Assembly: GCF_000814675.1 (NCBI RefSeq)
Contig: NZ_JWIG01000015.1
Span: forward strand, 1-64,000
Length of the DNA: 64,000 bases
Direction: 5' to 3'
Source of the DNA: Pseudoalteromonas distincta
GTDB lineage: Bacteria; Pseudomonadota; Gammaproteobacteria; Enterobacterales; Alteromonadaceae
Shown here: positions 44,978 to 54,496 of the stretch, piece after piece
Position numbering within the stretch: position 1 is the first letter of the stretch
Layout: each line of letters begins with the position of its first letter
Notes under the pieces: generated by a model
What the model saw: only the letters and a program-made list of their open reading frames with translations
The model's database searches: none
Told to the model about the DNA's origin: nothing
Made by a program: the position numbers and the translations under genes

Positions 44978-45466
44978 ATGACTAAATTAAACACACTTTC
45001 AAAATTAGTACTTATCTGTGGCTTAGCAACAGCAACGCTTGGTGCTGGTAGCGTGTTAGCTAAAGGCGACGGACATAAGCAAGGCCATTCTCAAGCTCGT
45101 TTTTTACTTTCTGAGCGCGGCGTTGAAAAATTAAACCTAACAGATGAGCAGCAAACTAAGCTAAAGGCTATTTTTGAAGCGCAAAAAACACAAATGAAAG
45201 CACTGCGTGGCGACGATAAAGAAGCCCGTAAAGCGATGCGTGAAGCGCACAAAGCAAAAATGGATGCGTTACTTTCGGCTGCAACATTTGACGAAAATGC
45301 AGCAAAAGAGCTATTAAATGAACGTCATGAAAAAGGTGAGCAATTTGGTTTAATTAAACTAAAAACACAACACCAAGTAATGCAAGTGCTTAACGCTGAG
45401 CAAAAAGAGAAGTTTGCTAAAATGCAAAAGCGTATGAATAAAAAGCACCGTAAACAAAAAAGTTAA
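44978..45466 (+). CDS. Spy/CpxP-family periplasmic protein
   Basis: The 162-aa protein has a signal peptide (cleavage near VLA-KGD) and a helical Spy/CpxP domain with two LTxxQ-type motifs (LNLTDEQQTKLKAIFE and LNAEQKEKFAKM). It is highly charged, ending with basic MNKKHRKQKS. CpxP binds misfolded envelope proteins and damps CpxA. ATG 44978 has AAGG 8 nt upstream; ATG 44972 sits too close. It is divergent from the cpxRA-like genes. Confidence 0.88.
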   Translation: MTKLNTLSKLVLICGLATATLGAGSVLAKGDGHKQGHSQARFLLSERGVEKLNLTDEQQTKLKAIFEAQKTQMKALRGDDKEARKAMREAHKAKMDALLSAATFDENAAKELLNERHEKGEQFGLIKLKTQHQVMQVLNAEQKEKFAKMQKRMNKKHRKQKS

Positions 45467-45487
45467 TTTTACTTTTTTGTAAATACT

Positions 45488-45513
45488 AAAAAACCAGCGT
45501 AATGCTGGTTTTT
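45488..45513. terminator. Terminator between cpxP-like and yacG
   Basis: A6-CCAGC-GTAAT-GCTGG-T5, symmetrical and shared by convergent genes. Confidence 0.88.
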
Positions 45514-45538
45514 GTATTTAGGGCATTATGAAGATAAA

Positions 45539-45769
45539 TTATTTAAAAAAGTCATCTTCATTTTTAGCCATCATTGCCTCAATATCTTCTATCATGTCTT
45601 GGCTAAACTCTTCAGCCGAGGTAATTGGTGCAGAAATTTTATTATTTTCGAACGACCATTCACCTAAATCAATTAGTTGGCAGCGCTTTGAGCAAAAAGG
45701 GCGAAATGGGCTTTGCTCTGACCATTCAACTTTAGTTTTACAGGTTGGGCAGTTTACAACAGTAGGCAT
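45539..45769 (-). CDS. yacG: DNA gyrase inhibitor YacG
   Basis: The 76-aa zinc protein has CPTC (residues 7-10) and FCSKRC (about 26-31), four cysteines in the CxxC-x15-CxxxC pattern, followed by [15 protein letters not shown]. YacG binds GyrB and inhibits gyrase. It is the last gene of the pil cluster, a conserved position behind coaE in many gammaproteobacteria; here pilB lies between. Confidence 0.95.
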   Translation of the reverse strand: MPTVVNCPTCKTKVEWSEQSPFRPFCSKRCQLIDLGEWSFENNKISAPITSAEEFSQDMIEDIEAMMAKNEDDFFK

Positions 45770-45827
45770 AAATTACTCTCTACAAATTTTTGGTGCATAT
45801 TACATTACTTAGATATGAGTCTCTAGC

Positions 45828-45862
45828 TATAAGGCTCTGAGCTTAAAGCTTAGAGCCTTATA
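45828..45862. terminator. Perfect 11-bp hairpin between pilB and yacG
   Basis: TATAAGGCTCT pairs with AGAGCCTTATA around a 13-nt loop. The T-run is weak on either strand, so termination is only partial at best. Confidence 0.5.
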
Positions 45863-45880
45863 TCTTTTACTGTGGGACTT

Positions 45881-47557
45881 TTAAAAATTGGTTACGCGGT
45901 TAATTTCACCAAGGGATGTAAGGCCATCGGCTGCTTTGCGTAAACCCGATAAACGTAAATTATTAAAACCGGCTTTAAGTGATACCTCTGCTATTTCAAG
46001 CGAATTACCACCGCGCATAATAATTTGGGCAATTTCAGGAGTAATTTGCATTACTTCGTAAATACCCACACGCCCTTTGTAACCATCAGTACAGCTATCA
46101 CACCCTTTAGGCATATATAACGTCATTTCTTCAATTTGCTCGGCACTAAATCCTTGGCGAGCAAGTTCTTCACTCGGAAGTTGTTCTGGCGTTTTACATT
46201 TAGGGCACAAGCGACGTGCTAAACGCTGGGCTATTATTAAGCTAATCGAACTTGCTACGTTATAAGCGGGTACACCCATATTTAATAAACGAGTGATTGT
46301 TTCCGGCGCTGAGTTTGTATGCAATGTTGATAAAACCAAGTGACCTGTTTGCGCCGCTTTTATTGATATTTCTGCGGTCTCTAAGTCACGTATTTCACCT
46401 ACCATAACTACATCAGGATCTTGACGTAAAAATGCGCGCAGTGCGTTGGCAAAAGTCATGTCGGCTTTAATATTTATTTGTACTTGGTTTACACCTTCAA
46501 GGTTAATCTCAACCGGATCTTCCGCAGTACTAATATTACGCTCAGGTTGGTTTAATATATTTAAACCTGTGTATAGCGATACTGTTTTACCAGAACCCGT
46601 TGGCCCTGTTACAAGTATCATCCCTTGAGGCTGGGCAAGCGCATCCATGTAGAGCTTTTTCTGCTCAGGCTCATAGCCTAATACATCAATGCCTAACATA
46701 GCGCTTGATGAATCAAGGATACGCATTACAATTTTTTCGCCCCACAAGGTAGGCATGGTACTTACACGAAAATCGATACTTTTGCGTTCAGTAATTTTTA
46801 GCTTAATACGACCATCTTGTGGTTTGCGTTTTTCGGCAATATCGAGTCTCGACATAACCTTAATACGCGCAGAAAGCTTGGTGGCTAATGTATTGGGTGG
46901 GCTTGCAACTTCATGCAAAATACCATCAATACGAAAGCGAATACGGTACTTGTGCTCATACGGTTCAAAGTGTAAATCAGAGGCGCCTTTTTTAATGGCA
47001 TCCATTAAAATTTTGTTGATATATACGATGATAGGCGCATCATCTTTGTCGTCATCTTGTGGTGCTGTATCTCTTTGGCTTTCTGAGTCTAAGTCAGCAA
47101 ATTCTTGAAACTCGTCATCAGTTAGATTTAAGCTGCCAGTGGCATCTAGCAATTGCTCAATTTTGTTATCGAGTTGAATATAATCAACAACAACAATTTC
47201 GCATGAAAGACCTGTACTAAACTCAAAGTTTTCGAATGCGCCGTAATCTGTTGGGTCTGATGCTGCTATATAAACTTTTCGATCTTTTTGAACAAGCGGT
47301 AAAATGTGATGTTTACGTATGAGTTTTTCTTTTACGAGATCGGCCGGGATTCTTGTAGGATCAAAATCTTTTAAATCAAAATAAGGTACGCGAAACAAAT
47401 CAATGCATTGTTCAGCTAAATCTTTACTATCGATTTTTCCACATTTAGAAATAAGCTCAGCTGTTGAGGCAAATTCATTTTGTTTGTTTTTAACCGTGTC
47501 GGCATCAATGCGGCCAAGGGTTATAAATTTTCTCAATAACGGTGAGTTAATATTCAT
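45881..47557 (-). CDS. pilB: Type IV pilus extension ATPase PilB
   Basis: The 558-aa GSPII_E family motor polymerises pilin. N-terminal region (about 1-170) with [13 protein letters not shown], Walker [16 protein letters not shown] (about 330-345), Asp box [27 protein letters not shown], Walker [16 protein letters not shown], His box [15 protein letters not shown], and the tetracysteine CPKC ... CDSC. All look intact. It is displaced from its usual place between pilA and pilC to downstream of coaE. Confidence 0.95.
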   Translation of the reverse strand: MNINSPLLRKFITLGRIDADTVKNKQNEFASTAELISKCGKIDSKDLAEQCIDLFRVPYFDLKDFDPTRIPADLVKEKLIRKHHILPLVQKDRKVYIAASDPTDYGAFENFEFSTGLSCEIVVVDYIQLDNKIEQLLDATGSLNLTDDEFQEFADLDSESQRDTAPQDDDKDDAPIIVYINKILMDAIKKGASDLHFEPYEHKYRIRFRIDGILHEVASPPNTLATKLSARIKVMSRLDIAEKRKPQDGRIKLKITERKSIDFRVSTMPTLWGEKIVMRILDSSSAMLGIDVLGYEPEQKKLYMDALAQPQGMILVTGPTGSGKTVSLYTGLNILNQPERNISTAEDPVEINLEGVNQVQINIKADMTFANALRAFLRQDPDVVMVGEIRDLETAEISIKAAQTGHLVLSTLHTNSAPETITRLLNMGVPAYNVASSISLIIAQRLARRLCPKCKTPEQLPSEELARQGFSAEQIEEMTLYMPKGCDSCTDGYKGRVGIYEVMQITPEIAQIIMRGGNSLEIAEVSLKAGFNNLRLSGLRKAADGLTSLGEINRVTNF

Positions 47558-47683
47558 TGCGCACCTGTTTTATTCCTTCAATAGTAAGCAATTTATCAGA
47601 AAAAAGAAGGTGATTACATCACCTTTCATTCTTTGTTGTGATTTTACTAACTAAAATACGAGTTTGTGTGAGTTAGGACAGTG

Positions 47684-48325
47684 TTAATGTGAGTTAGTTT
47701 TGTTGTGTAATGCATATTGTAGGTACTTTTTATGCAGATCAACAAGTTCTATATGCACTAGGTTTAAACTACGGTCGTTATTTAAAATATCATCCGCTTT
47801 TTGCTGTTTATCGGCACGTGGCATTTGCGAGGCAATAATACTTTTAACTTGCTCACGACTTGTGTTGTCACGTTTTGCTGTACGCGCTATTTGTACACAG
47901 CTTGGTACGTCAATAAGTAAGGTATGGTCGCAATATTTATCAAGGTTGTTTTCAAATAATAAAGGCGCTACTAAAACAACATAAGGGCTAGTTGCACTAT
48001 TTAAATCGTTTAGTATTTTTGCGCGAATAAGAGGGTGTAGCAACGCATTAAGCCATTCTTTGTCACTGTTGTTAGTGAATATTTTTGCGCGCAATTCTGC
48101 TCTATTTAATGTGCCATCAGGCAATAAAATATCTTTGCCAAAGTGTGCTGTAATCGCTTTTAGCCCTTTGCTATTTGGGAGTACGACTTCACGCGCAATT
48201 ATATCGGCATCAACTATTGTAATACCAAGCTCTTCAAACATGTTACTGATGGCCGTTTTACCACAGCCAATACCGCCTGTTAAGCCTAATACCCAGCTGT
48301 TTACTTTAGTTATTTGCTCACTCAT
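47684..48325 (-). CDS. coaE: Dephospho-CoA kinase
   Basis: The 213-aa enzyme phosphorylates dephospho-CoA in the last step of CoA synthesis. GLTGGIGCGKTAISNMFEELG (P-loop), VDADIIAREVV, HPLIRAKI and VVLVAPLLFEN are family marks. It starts one base after the pilD stop codon; the pilD-coaE order is standard. Confidence 0.96.
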   Translation of the reverse strand: MSEQITKVNSWVLGLTGGIGCGKTAISNMFEELGITIVDADIIAREVVLPNSKGLKAITAHFGKDILLPDGTLNRAELRAKIFTNNSDKEWLNALLHPLIRAKILNDLNSATSPYVVLVAPLLFENNLDKYCDHTLLIDVPSCVQIARTAKRDNTSREQVKSIIASQMPRADKQQKADDILNNDRSLNLVHIELVDLHKKYLQYALHNKTNSH

Positions 48326-48326
48326 T

Positions 48327-49223
48327 TTAATAACCTATTAAATTAAAATAAGCGCCTTGAATTTGGTTGCCCCAAAGCATAGTGATCCAGCCTGCTATCG
48401 CTAAATAAGGGCCAAAAGGGATAGGGGTCGCTTTGTCTTTACCTTGTATGCTTAACAGTGCAATACCTATAATGGCACCCACTACGCTCGAAAGCAGAAT
48501 AATAGTAAGTAATGACTGCCAGCCAAGCAAAGCGCCAAATACAGCAAGCAACTTAAAATCGCCATAACCCATGCCTTCTTTACCGGTTAATAACTTAAAT
48601 AGCCAAAACACACTCCATAGACTTAAATAACCGCAAGCTGCGCCAATAATGGCATCGGTAGGTGTAATTGTGTAACCCATTACAGAGGCTATAAGTGCAA
48701 GCCAAACAAGCGGAAGTGTAAGCTGATCCGGCAGTAACATGTGGTCAATATCAATAAAGGTTAGTGCTACTAAAATCCACGTTACAAAAATATATAAAAG
48801 GGCTTGCTCGGTCGCACCAAAACTATAGGCAACATTTAAACTTAATAAGGCAGTAATTAGCTCTACAGCAGGGTATCGGACCGAAATAGGATTACTGCAG
48901 CTTGCGCATTTACCTTTAAGTATTAACCAACTAATAATAGGAATATTCTGCCAAGGCTTAATGGCTGTTTTGCATTTAGGGCAGGTAGAGTTGGGTTTTA
49001 CTAAGTTAAAAGGCTTATTGATATTGGCTTGTTTAGATTTATTAGCTGTAAGTTCATCTTCTAACAGTAGTCTGCATTCGCTTTGCCACTCACGTTGCAT
49101 CATCAGCGGTAAGCGATAAATAACCACATTTAAAAAACTACCGATACATAAACTAATTAAGCCAATTGTGGTTAAATAAAACCACAGTTGGCTTTGCATT
49201 ACTTCAATAATACTTTGCATCAT
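48327..49223 (-). CDS. pilD: Prepilin peptidase / N-methyltransferase PilD
   Basis: The 298-aa inner-membrane protein cleaves and methylates type IV prepilins. It has GSFLNVVIYRLPLMM, the zinc-type cysteines CPKC ... CASC (about residues 80-110), FIDIDHMLLPD (first catalytic Asp) and GMGYGDFKLLAVFGALLGW (GxGD second Asp). It has about eight helices. It follows pilC and precedes coaE. Confidence 0.96.
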   Translation of the reverse strand: MMQSIIEVMQSQLWFYLTTIGLISLCIGSFLNVVIYRLPLMMQREWQSECRLLLEDELTANKSKQANINKPFNLVKPNSTCPKCKTAIKPWQNIPIISWLILKGKCASCSNPISVRYPAVELITALLSLNVAYSFGATEQALLYIFVTWILVALTFIDIDHMLLPDQLTLPLVWLALIASVMGYTITPTDAIIGAACGYLSLWSVFWLFKLLTGKEGMGYGDFKLLAVFGALLGWQSLLTIILLSSVVGAIIGIALLSIQGKDKATPIPFGPYLAIAGWITMLWGNQIQGAYFNLIGY

Positions 49224-49383
49224 ATTACCTGAAAATTATTTTAAAAATTAAGCGTTTAAAAATTAAGTGAAGTATTTATCACAAAGAGAAGTGAAAGAGA
49301 GTAAATGAGAAGACATTAATAGACATACCTTAACAAAAAAGTAAGCCTCTCTTTTATTTCCTGTAAATTGTTATTTTTGGTAA

Positions 49384-50613
49384 TTAAACAACAGCACCAA
49401 GTTGGAAAATAGGTAAGTACATCGCAACAATCAAGCCACCAACAAGTACACCCAGCACAGCCATAATAAGTGGCTCAAGCAAGCTTGAAAGGCCGTCTAC
49501 TGCATCATCAACTTCTTGCTCGTAAATAGTCGCTACTTTAGCAAGCATACCGTCTAGTGAGCCAGATTCTTCACCAATCGCGACCATTTGTATTACCATA
49601 TCAGGGAATATTTTTGAGTTACGCATTGCCCAGTTCATTTGATTACCAGAGCTCACTTCAACTTTAATATCTAAAATGGCATATCGATAAACAGCGTTAC
49701 CTGAAGCGCCTGCGGCAGAGTCAAGCGCATCAACCAGCGGCACACCTGCAGCAAACGTAGTCGAAAGAGTTCGTGCATAGCGAGCAACAGCTGCTTTATT
49801 TAAAATCATACCTATAACAGGGAGTTTAAGTATGGCTCTGTCTGTAGCATCTCTGAGTTTTAAACTTCTGAGCTTGGCTTCTTTAAAAAGCCAACCTGCA
49901 CCAACAATTGCTATCAGCATCATCCACCAATATTCTTGCATAAATTCAGATATACCAATTACAAATAGAGTAAAAGCAGGAAGTTCAGCGCCGAAGCCAT
50001 TAAAAATATCTTGAAATTGTGGAACTACAAATATTAATAAAATAGAAGTAACGATAAGAGCAATAACAAGTACAGCTATGGGGTAAAACATCGCTTTTTT
50101 GATTTTTGATTTTAATGCTTCTGATTTTTCTTTATAAATAGCGACACGATCAAATATTCTATCAAGCGCACCGGATTGCTCTCCTGATGCAACTAAATCA
50201 CAATATAAATCGTCAAAATAACGGGGGTGTTTTCTAAGTGCTGTAGATAATGGTTGGCCTGCCTTAACTTCATCAGCAATTGTTTCCATTAATTTACCAA
50301 TACTTTTATTTGTAGAGCCTGATCCAATCATTTCTATTGATTGTATTAGTGGCACTCCAGCCATCAGCATTGTCGCTATTTGGCGAGTAATAAGCGCAAT
50401 ATCTTTTGGTGTAATTTTTTGAACACTTTGCAAACCAAATAAAGGTTTTGCTTTACGTTTTACTTTTGAAGGTGTAATGCCTTGTTTGCGAAGTTGTGCT
50501 TTAACAAGTGCAATACTATTACCTGTAATTTCTCCTTCTAGACGTTTACCTCTATTACTCACCCCAACCCATTGGAATACATCGAGAGATTTTTTTTCTT
50601 GTTTTTTTGTCAT
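49384..50613 (-). CDS. pilC: Type IV pilus inner-membrane protein PilC
   Basis: The 409-aa platform protein has the duplicated T2SF domain: about 70-195 and 275-395, with three helices (about 175-195, 220-240, 375-400). FQWVGVSNRGKRLEGEI at the N-terminus and ITRQIATMLMAGVPLIQSIEMI plus YARTLSTTFAAGVPLVDALDSAAG are family marks. It works with PilB. It is preceded by a 220-bp gap which holds the 44-nt hairpin behind pilA. Confidence 0.96.
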   Translation of the reverse strand: MTKKQEKKSLDVFQWVGVSNRGKRLEGEITGNSIALVKAQLRKQGITPSKVKRKAKPLFGLQSVQKITPKDIALITRQIATMLMAGVPLIQSIEMIGSGSTNKSIGKLMETIADEVKAGQPLSTALRKHPRYFDDLYCDLVASGEQSGALDRIFDRVAIYKEKSEALKSKIKKAMFYPIAVLVIALIVTSILLIFVVPQFQDIFNGFGAELPAFTLFVIGISEFMQEYWWMMLIAIVGAGWLFKEAKLRSLKLRDATDRAILKLPVIGMILNKAAVARYARTLSTTFAAGVPLVDALDSAAGASGNAVYRYAILDIKVEVSSGNQMNWAMRNSKIFPDMVIQMVAIGEESGSLDGMLAKVATIYEQEVDDAVDGLSSLLEPLIMAVLGVLVGGLIVAMYLPIFQLGAVV

Positions 50614-50731
50614 AAATAACTTTCAAGCAAATTAATTTATTAGAAAAATATTATAAGCGGAAATAGTATCAACGCTATTTTTTTAGACGAAATATCGTAT
50701 TAGATGTGTATTTGTGGAGTAACGACTTGTA

Positions 50732-50775
50732 AGTTATTCTCCTGATTCAATTATAATTGAAACAGGAGAATAACT
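50732..50775. other. Near-perfect 44-nt hairpin between pilA and pilC
   Basis: AGTTATTCTCCTG (50732-50744) pairs with CAGGAGAATAACT (50763-50775). The interior TTCAATTATAATTGAA (50746-50761) is itself a perfect palindrome; one A-A mismatch separates the two parts. There is no T-run on either strand, so it is not a standard terminator. Confidence 0.85.
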
Positions 50776-50833
50776 GACTAGCAAGGAAGGTTAATAAACG
50801 ATTCAAACTAGTCTCTCTTTATACTGACGGTTA

Positions 50834-51298
50834 CTAACCTTCACCTTCACTTTCACTTTCAGCCTCAGCTGGGGTGTCAGCTAAACAGCTTGATGGTTTA
50901 TGTTCTTCATCAGCGTCAGTAGAACAAGTCCAAGAACCAGCTGTTGAGCGAGTTAAAGTTATTTTTTTACCTGATACAGCTGGACCACCCGCAACAGTAC
51001 CTACAATTGAACCTGAACCGTCTGCCGGTGTCGATGTAATTACAGTTTCAGAACAAGCTTTATTATTTATCCCCATTTGGGCTTTAGTCATAGTTGCAGA
51101 GGCAGAGCCTTCGTTCATCTTTATTTCGAAAGCAGTTTTGCCTGGCGATATTTCAGCTAAACAAGCCGTGACTTGTGATTTAGAAGTGTAATTTTGATAT
51201 GCAGGCAATGCAATTGCTGCAAGAATACCGATGATTGCTACTACAATCATTAATTCAATTAGGGTGAAACCCTGTTGTTTTTGAGTCATTGTTTTCAT
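50834..51298 (-). CDS. pilA: Type IVa major pilin PilA
   Basis: The 154-aa prepilin has a short basic leader, the PilD site [28 protein letters not shown] (break after G10) and a globular part with four cysteines, the last two ([16 protein letters not shown]) forming the usual D-loop. It ends in an acidic tail, [22 protein letters not shown] precedes the ATG. It is polymerised by PilB/PilC into pili for twitching, adhesion and DNA uptake. Confidence 0.95.
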   Translation of the reverse strand: MKTMTQKQQGFTLIELMIVVAIIGILAAIALPAYQNYTSKSQVTACLAEISPGKTAFEIKMNEGSASATMTKAQMGINNKACSETVITSTPADGSGSIVGTVAGGPAVSGKKITLTRSTAGSWTCSTDADEEHKPSSCLADTPAEAESESEGEG

Positions 51299-51787
51299 GT
51301 TTCCTCTCCTAAAGGATAGATTTTTGTAACTTAAATCACTTAAGCGGCAAAATGCCTCACTTAATTTAACTGATTTACTTTACAGTTTTACTTAAAATTA
51401 ATTTTATTACACTTTAGCTTTAGAGTATGAAACACAAAAGCCGAATGTGAATTCATTATGTTTAGTACTAATTATAAAAGTTTACTAAGTGCACTACATG
51501 TTGTAGCAACAAATAGTATAGGCATAAAGTAAGTAGTTTAGTTGCTTTAGTTTTTAATTATGTCTTTAAAAAGTAAAGGTACTAGTTATTTATGACTACC
51601 TTTTTAAATAAAATAGTACAACAGAATTAGTCTACCATTTTATTTTAGTATTTAGCACGTATCTTCTTATAAAAAAGCGATTTTATTTAACAATTTGTTA
51701 CAAAGTAAGCCTTTTGGGTTATTTAATGCTTTTTTACTTAACTTGTCAATTAATTAGCGGTATTAATTACCCATTATTGCTTTAAAA
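51299..51787. promoter_or_regulatory. pilA upstream region
   Basis: The 489-bp A+T-rich gap must hold the pilA promoter. I see a leader hairpin TTAAG-c-GGCA...TGCC-tca-CTTAA (about 51340-51364) near the ribosome site and a CTACA-TGT-TGTAG dyad (about 51497). I could not find a convincing sigma-54 (GG-N10-GC) or sigma-70 promoter. No gene is apparent. Confidence 0.35.
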
Positions 51788-52633
51788 TCACTCAAAACGC
51801 ATCGATAAATCGATTGATTGTAAGTTTTTTGTTAATGCTCCGCTTGATATAAAATCGACACCTGCTTGTGAATAAGTTTTGAGCGTTTCTAGGGTCATAT
51901 TGCCTGAAACCTCTAGTTTTGCGCGCTTATTGGTTAAAATTACAGCTTGCTTAATTTGCTCTACGCTAAAGTTGTCTAGCATAATTATGTCGGCGCCAGC
52001 TTCAATTGCTTGCTTAAGTTCTGGGAGTGATTCTACTTCTACTTCGACAGGTTTGTTTGGGTGATTTTGTTTAGCCTGAGTTACGGCTTTGTTTATTGTG
52101 CCACAAGCCGCTATATGATTTTCTTTAATTAAAAATGCGTCAAATAAACCAATACGGTGATTTGCACCGCCGCCACATTTTACTGCGTATTTTTGAAGTG
52201 CTCTAAGGCCTGGTATGGTTTTACGTGTATCGAGTAGTTGCGTTGTTGTACCACTTAGCTCTTTTACATAATGTGCTGTAGTAGTGGCTGTACCCGATAA
52301 CGTTTGCACAAAGTTAAGTGCAGTACGCTCGGCAGTTAATATTGAACGCGCTGAACCAGTGGCTGTAAATAATGTGCTGTTTGCTTTAACTGCGTCGCCA
52401 TCATTAATGAGTACATTAACCTTAACGCTTGGGTCTACCTGTTTAAATACTTCAAGGATGATGTCTTTTCCGCAAAAAATACAGTCTTCGCGAGTGATTA
52501 CTTTGGCGTTTGCTTGCTCATTTTGAGGGATCAATTGCGCGGTAATATCGCCTTCTTGTGCGGTTTGATAATTTAAATCTTCGTCAAGTGCTAGAGTAAC
52601 AAGCTGAGTAATAAGAGTGTGCGAAATAGACAT
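51788..52633 (-). CDS. nadC: Nicotinate-nucleotide pyrophosphorylase (quinolinate phosphoribosyltransferase)
   Basis: The 281-aa enzyme makes nicotinate mononucleotide from quinolinate in NAD synthesis. DEDLNYQTAQEGDITA, AERTALNFVQTLSG, LLDTRKTIPGLRALQKYAVKCGGGANHRIGLFDAFLIKENH (given by separate parts) and ADIIMLDNFS are visible. It is divergent from ampD, the usual nadC/ampD arrangement next to pil genes. Confidence 0.97.
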   Translation of the reverse strand: MSISHTLITQLVTLALDEDLNYQTAQEGDITAQLIPQNEQANAKVITREDCIFCGKDIILEVFKQVDPSVKVNVLINDGDAVKANSTLFTATGSARSILTAERTALNFVQTLSGTATTTAHYVKELSGTTTQLLDTRKTIPGLRALQKYAVKCGGGANHRIGLFDAFLIKENHIAACGTINKAVTQAKQNHPNKPVEVEVESLPELKQAIEAGADIIMLDNFSVEQIKQAVILTNKRAKLEVSGNMTLETLKTYSQAGVDFISSGALTKNLQSIDLSMRFE

Positions 52634-52734
52634 GGAATGCTCATAAGCGTTAATAAATTAAGCAAATTTTACTATGTTTATAAAAGAAAGAGAAGCGATT
52701 GCCTTTTCACCAATATAAAGATAAGCGCGTATAG

Positions 52735-52788
52735 TAAATTAGTATCTACGTGTGGGCTTGTATTATCTGTAGGTGAGGTTTTATACCT
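52735..52788. repeat. 54-bp direct repeat, unit 1
   Basis: Starts TAAATTAGTATCTACGTGTG and ends TTATACCT. It aligns gap-free to unit 2, 92 bp further on, with about 80 percent identity. AGGT...ACCT within the unit can pair. Confidence 0.6.
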
Positions 52789-52826
52789 CGCTTTTAATTT
52801 CAAAAGTTACGTTACATGAGCAGGCG

Positions 52827-52880
52827 TAAATTAGCACCTACGTGTGGGTTTGAATTATTTGCAGGTAGGGCTTTATACCT
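52827..52880. repeat. 54-bp direct repeat, unit 2
   Basis: Starts TAAATTAGCACCTACGTGTG and ends TTATACCT; CAGGT...ACCTG flanks form a small stem. It lies in the nadC-ampD divergent region (52634-52959), which otherwise shows no gene. Confidence 0.6.
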
Positions 52881-52959
52881 GTTTGTCACTATCATTGTTT
52901 TAATAAATCCTTTAGCATCAGTGCTATGTATATCTTGATATTTATATAATAAACGTATC

Positions 52960-53514
52960 ATGAAAATAGATTTAAACGGTGTTTTAAGTACTGTAGCGCA
53001 GCGGCCTTGTTCGCATTTTGATGAACGCCTTGATGAGGCCGATATTTCTTTATTGGTTATTCACAATATATCTTTGCCAGCCGGGCAGTTTGGTACATCT
53101 TTTGTTGATGAGTTATTTATGGGTAGCATTGACTGCAATGCTCACTCGAGTTTTAGTGACTTAAAAAATTTACGTGTATCGGCCCATTGCTTTATAAAGC
53201 GCACCGGTGAGGTTATACAATACGTGCCTTTTGAAAAACGTGCTTGGCACGCTGGCCAATCTGAGTTTGAGGGCGTATCTGCTTGTAATAACTTTAGCAT
53301 TGGCATTGAGCTTGAAGGTACCGACACCACGCCATACTCTTTAGCGCAATACGAAGTATTAGCTACACTTAGTAAATCTATAATACAACGCTATCCAAAA
53401 ATTACCCCTTCGCGTATTGTTGGGCATTGCGATATTGCTCCAGGACGTAAAACCGATCCTGGCAGTAGCTTTAATTGGCCATTGTTTTTTAATATGCTTG
53501 AACAACTAAGTTAA
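52960..53514 (+). CDS. ampD: 1,6-anhydro-N-acetylmuramyl-L-alanine amidase AmpD
   Basis: The 184-aa cytoplasmic zinc amidase recycles peptidoglycan fragments. LLVIHNISLP (zinc His at about 35), SAHCFIKRTGEVIQYVPFEKRAWHAGQS, FSIGIELEGTD (catalytic Glu) and VGHCDIAPGRKTDPG (zinc His and Asp) are all conserved. It lies 13 bp before ampE. Confidence 0.96.
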   Translation: MKIDLNGVLSTVAQRPCSHFDERLDEADISLLVIHNISLPAGQFGTSFVDELFMGSIDCNAHSSFSDLKNLRVSAHCFIKRTGEVIQYVPFEKRAWHAGQSEFEGVSACNNFSIGIELEGTDTTPYSLAQYEVLATLSKSIIQRYPKITPSRIVGHCDIAPGRKTDPGSSFNWPLFFNMLEQLS

Positions 53515-53527
53515 GAGAGTTATTCCC

Positions 53528-54379
53528 ATGATTTTAGTTTCTATAATAATTGCATTAATTCTGGAGCGTTTAGGGGCTCGGTCTAATTACTGGCAGATAA
53601 GCTACTACACAAATGGTTATTTAAATCGCTCTAATAAACTACTAGGTGACAAAGGGTTATTTAGTTCTGCACCGGGCTTTTTAATTTGGCTTTTACTCCC
53701 CGTAATAGCAATAGCGTTTATTTATTGTTTATCTGATTTTGTACTATGGCAGTTAGCTATTAATATTGCTGTGCTTTTGGTTTGCTTTGGTTGTGCTAAG
53801 CAGCGCGCTTTATATAAGTCTTACTTAAATGCCTTAACGCGAGATGACGGTACTGCTGCATCTTTATATGCGCTGCAAATAGGTCAAAAGCGTACTGATG
53901 ATCAAGATGGTGGCGAAACCTTTGGGCAAACATTGGCATGGGTAAACTTTAGATTTTACTGTGCGGTGATTTTTTGGTTTGTTGTTTTAGGCGCGCCAGG
54001 CGCGGTTTTATATGCACTGGTACGTACTTTAGCTGATTTAGTACGAGATGATCATAAAGTAATATTTGCGAAGCGTTTTAAACTTATACATAAACTACTG
54101 TTCTGGCTTGACTGGTTACCTGCACGCATCACCAGCTTTGGTTATTTAGTAATAGGTAACTTTAATAAAGGCACAAGTTGTTGGCTACGTTACGTACTTA
54201 ACTTTAAATCTCCAAATCGCGAAGTAGTAACATGTACTGCACTTGCTGCAGAGCAAGTTGAAAAGCGTTATTACGGCTGTACCTACGAAGCCACGTGTAT
54301 GATTAAACTTGTTAAGCGTAATGTATTATTTTACTTAGTACTTATAGCGTTGCTTACATTATTTGGTGGGCTGTCTTAA
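53528..54379 (+). CDS. ampE: AmpE inner-membrane protein
   Basis: The 283-aa protein has about four membrane helices and the AmpE/CobD-like pattern: MILVSIIIALILERL, then GARSNYWQISYY, QTLAWVNFRFYCAVIFWFVVLGAPGAVLYALVR and a C-terminal helix. AmpE is the companion of AmpD in the ampDE operon; its function is not settled. It is followed by a terminator. Confidence 0.92.
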   Translation: MILVSIIIALILERLGARSNYWQISYYTNGYLNRSNKLLGDKGLFSSAPGFLIWLLLPVIAIAFIYCLSDFVLWQLAINIAVLLVCFGCAKQRALYKSYLNALTRDDGTAASLYALQIGQKRTDDQDGGETFGQTLAWVNFRFYCAVIFWFVVLGAPGAVLYALVRTLADLVRDDHKVIFAKRFKLIHKLLFWLDWLPARITSFGYLVIGNFNKGTSCWLRYVLNFKSPNREVVTCTALAAEQVEKRYYGCTYEATCMIKLVKRNVLFYLVLIALLTLFGGLS

Positions 54380-54396
54380 GTTAATACCTTTTTAAT

Positions 54397-54425
54397 AAAG
54401 TACCTTATGCAATGTAAGGTGCTTT
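54397..54425 (+). terminator. ampDE terminator
   Basis: AAAGTACCTTA pairs with TAAGGTGCTTT (one mismatch), 7-nt loop, followed by AATCTCTT. Confidence 0.65.
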
Positions 54426-54480
54426 AATCTCTTCCTGCAGTTTTTAAGTACTATAAAATAGAGCTAATATTCTAATTCAT

Positions 54481-54496
54481 TCTGGTCAGACCAATT
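54481..54496. promoter_or_regulatory. PdhR-like box 1
   Basis: TCTGGTCAGACCAATT matches the ATTGGT-N3-ACCAAT palindrome in 4 of 6 and 6 of 6 half-site bases. Confidence 0.45.

Noticed and set aside
45528-45812. 94-codon plus-strand frame
   Set aside because: It is opposite yacG, which has the CxxC...CxxxC zinc pattern on the minus strand.
51341-51360. Possible sigma-54 promoter for pilA (GGCA...TGCC)
   Set aside because: The GG-to-GC spacing is wrong; the sequence is better seen as a small leader hairpin.
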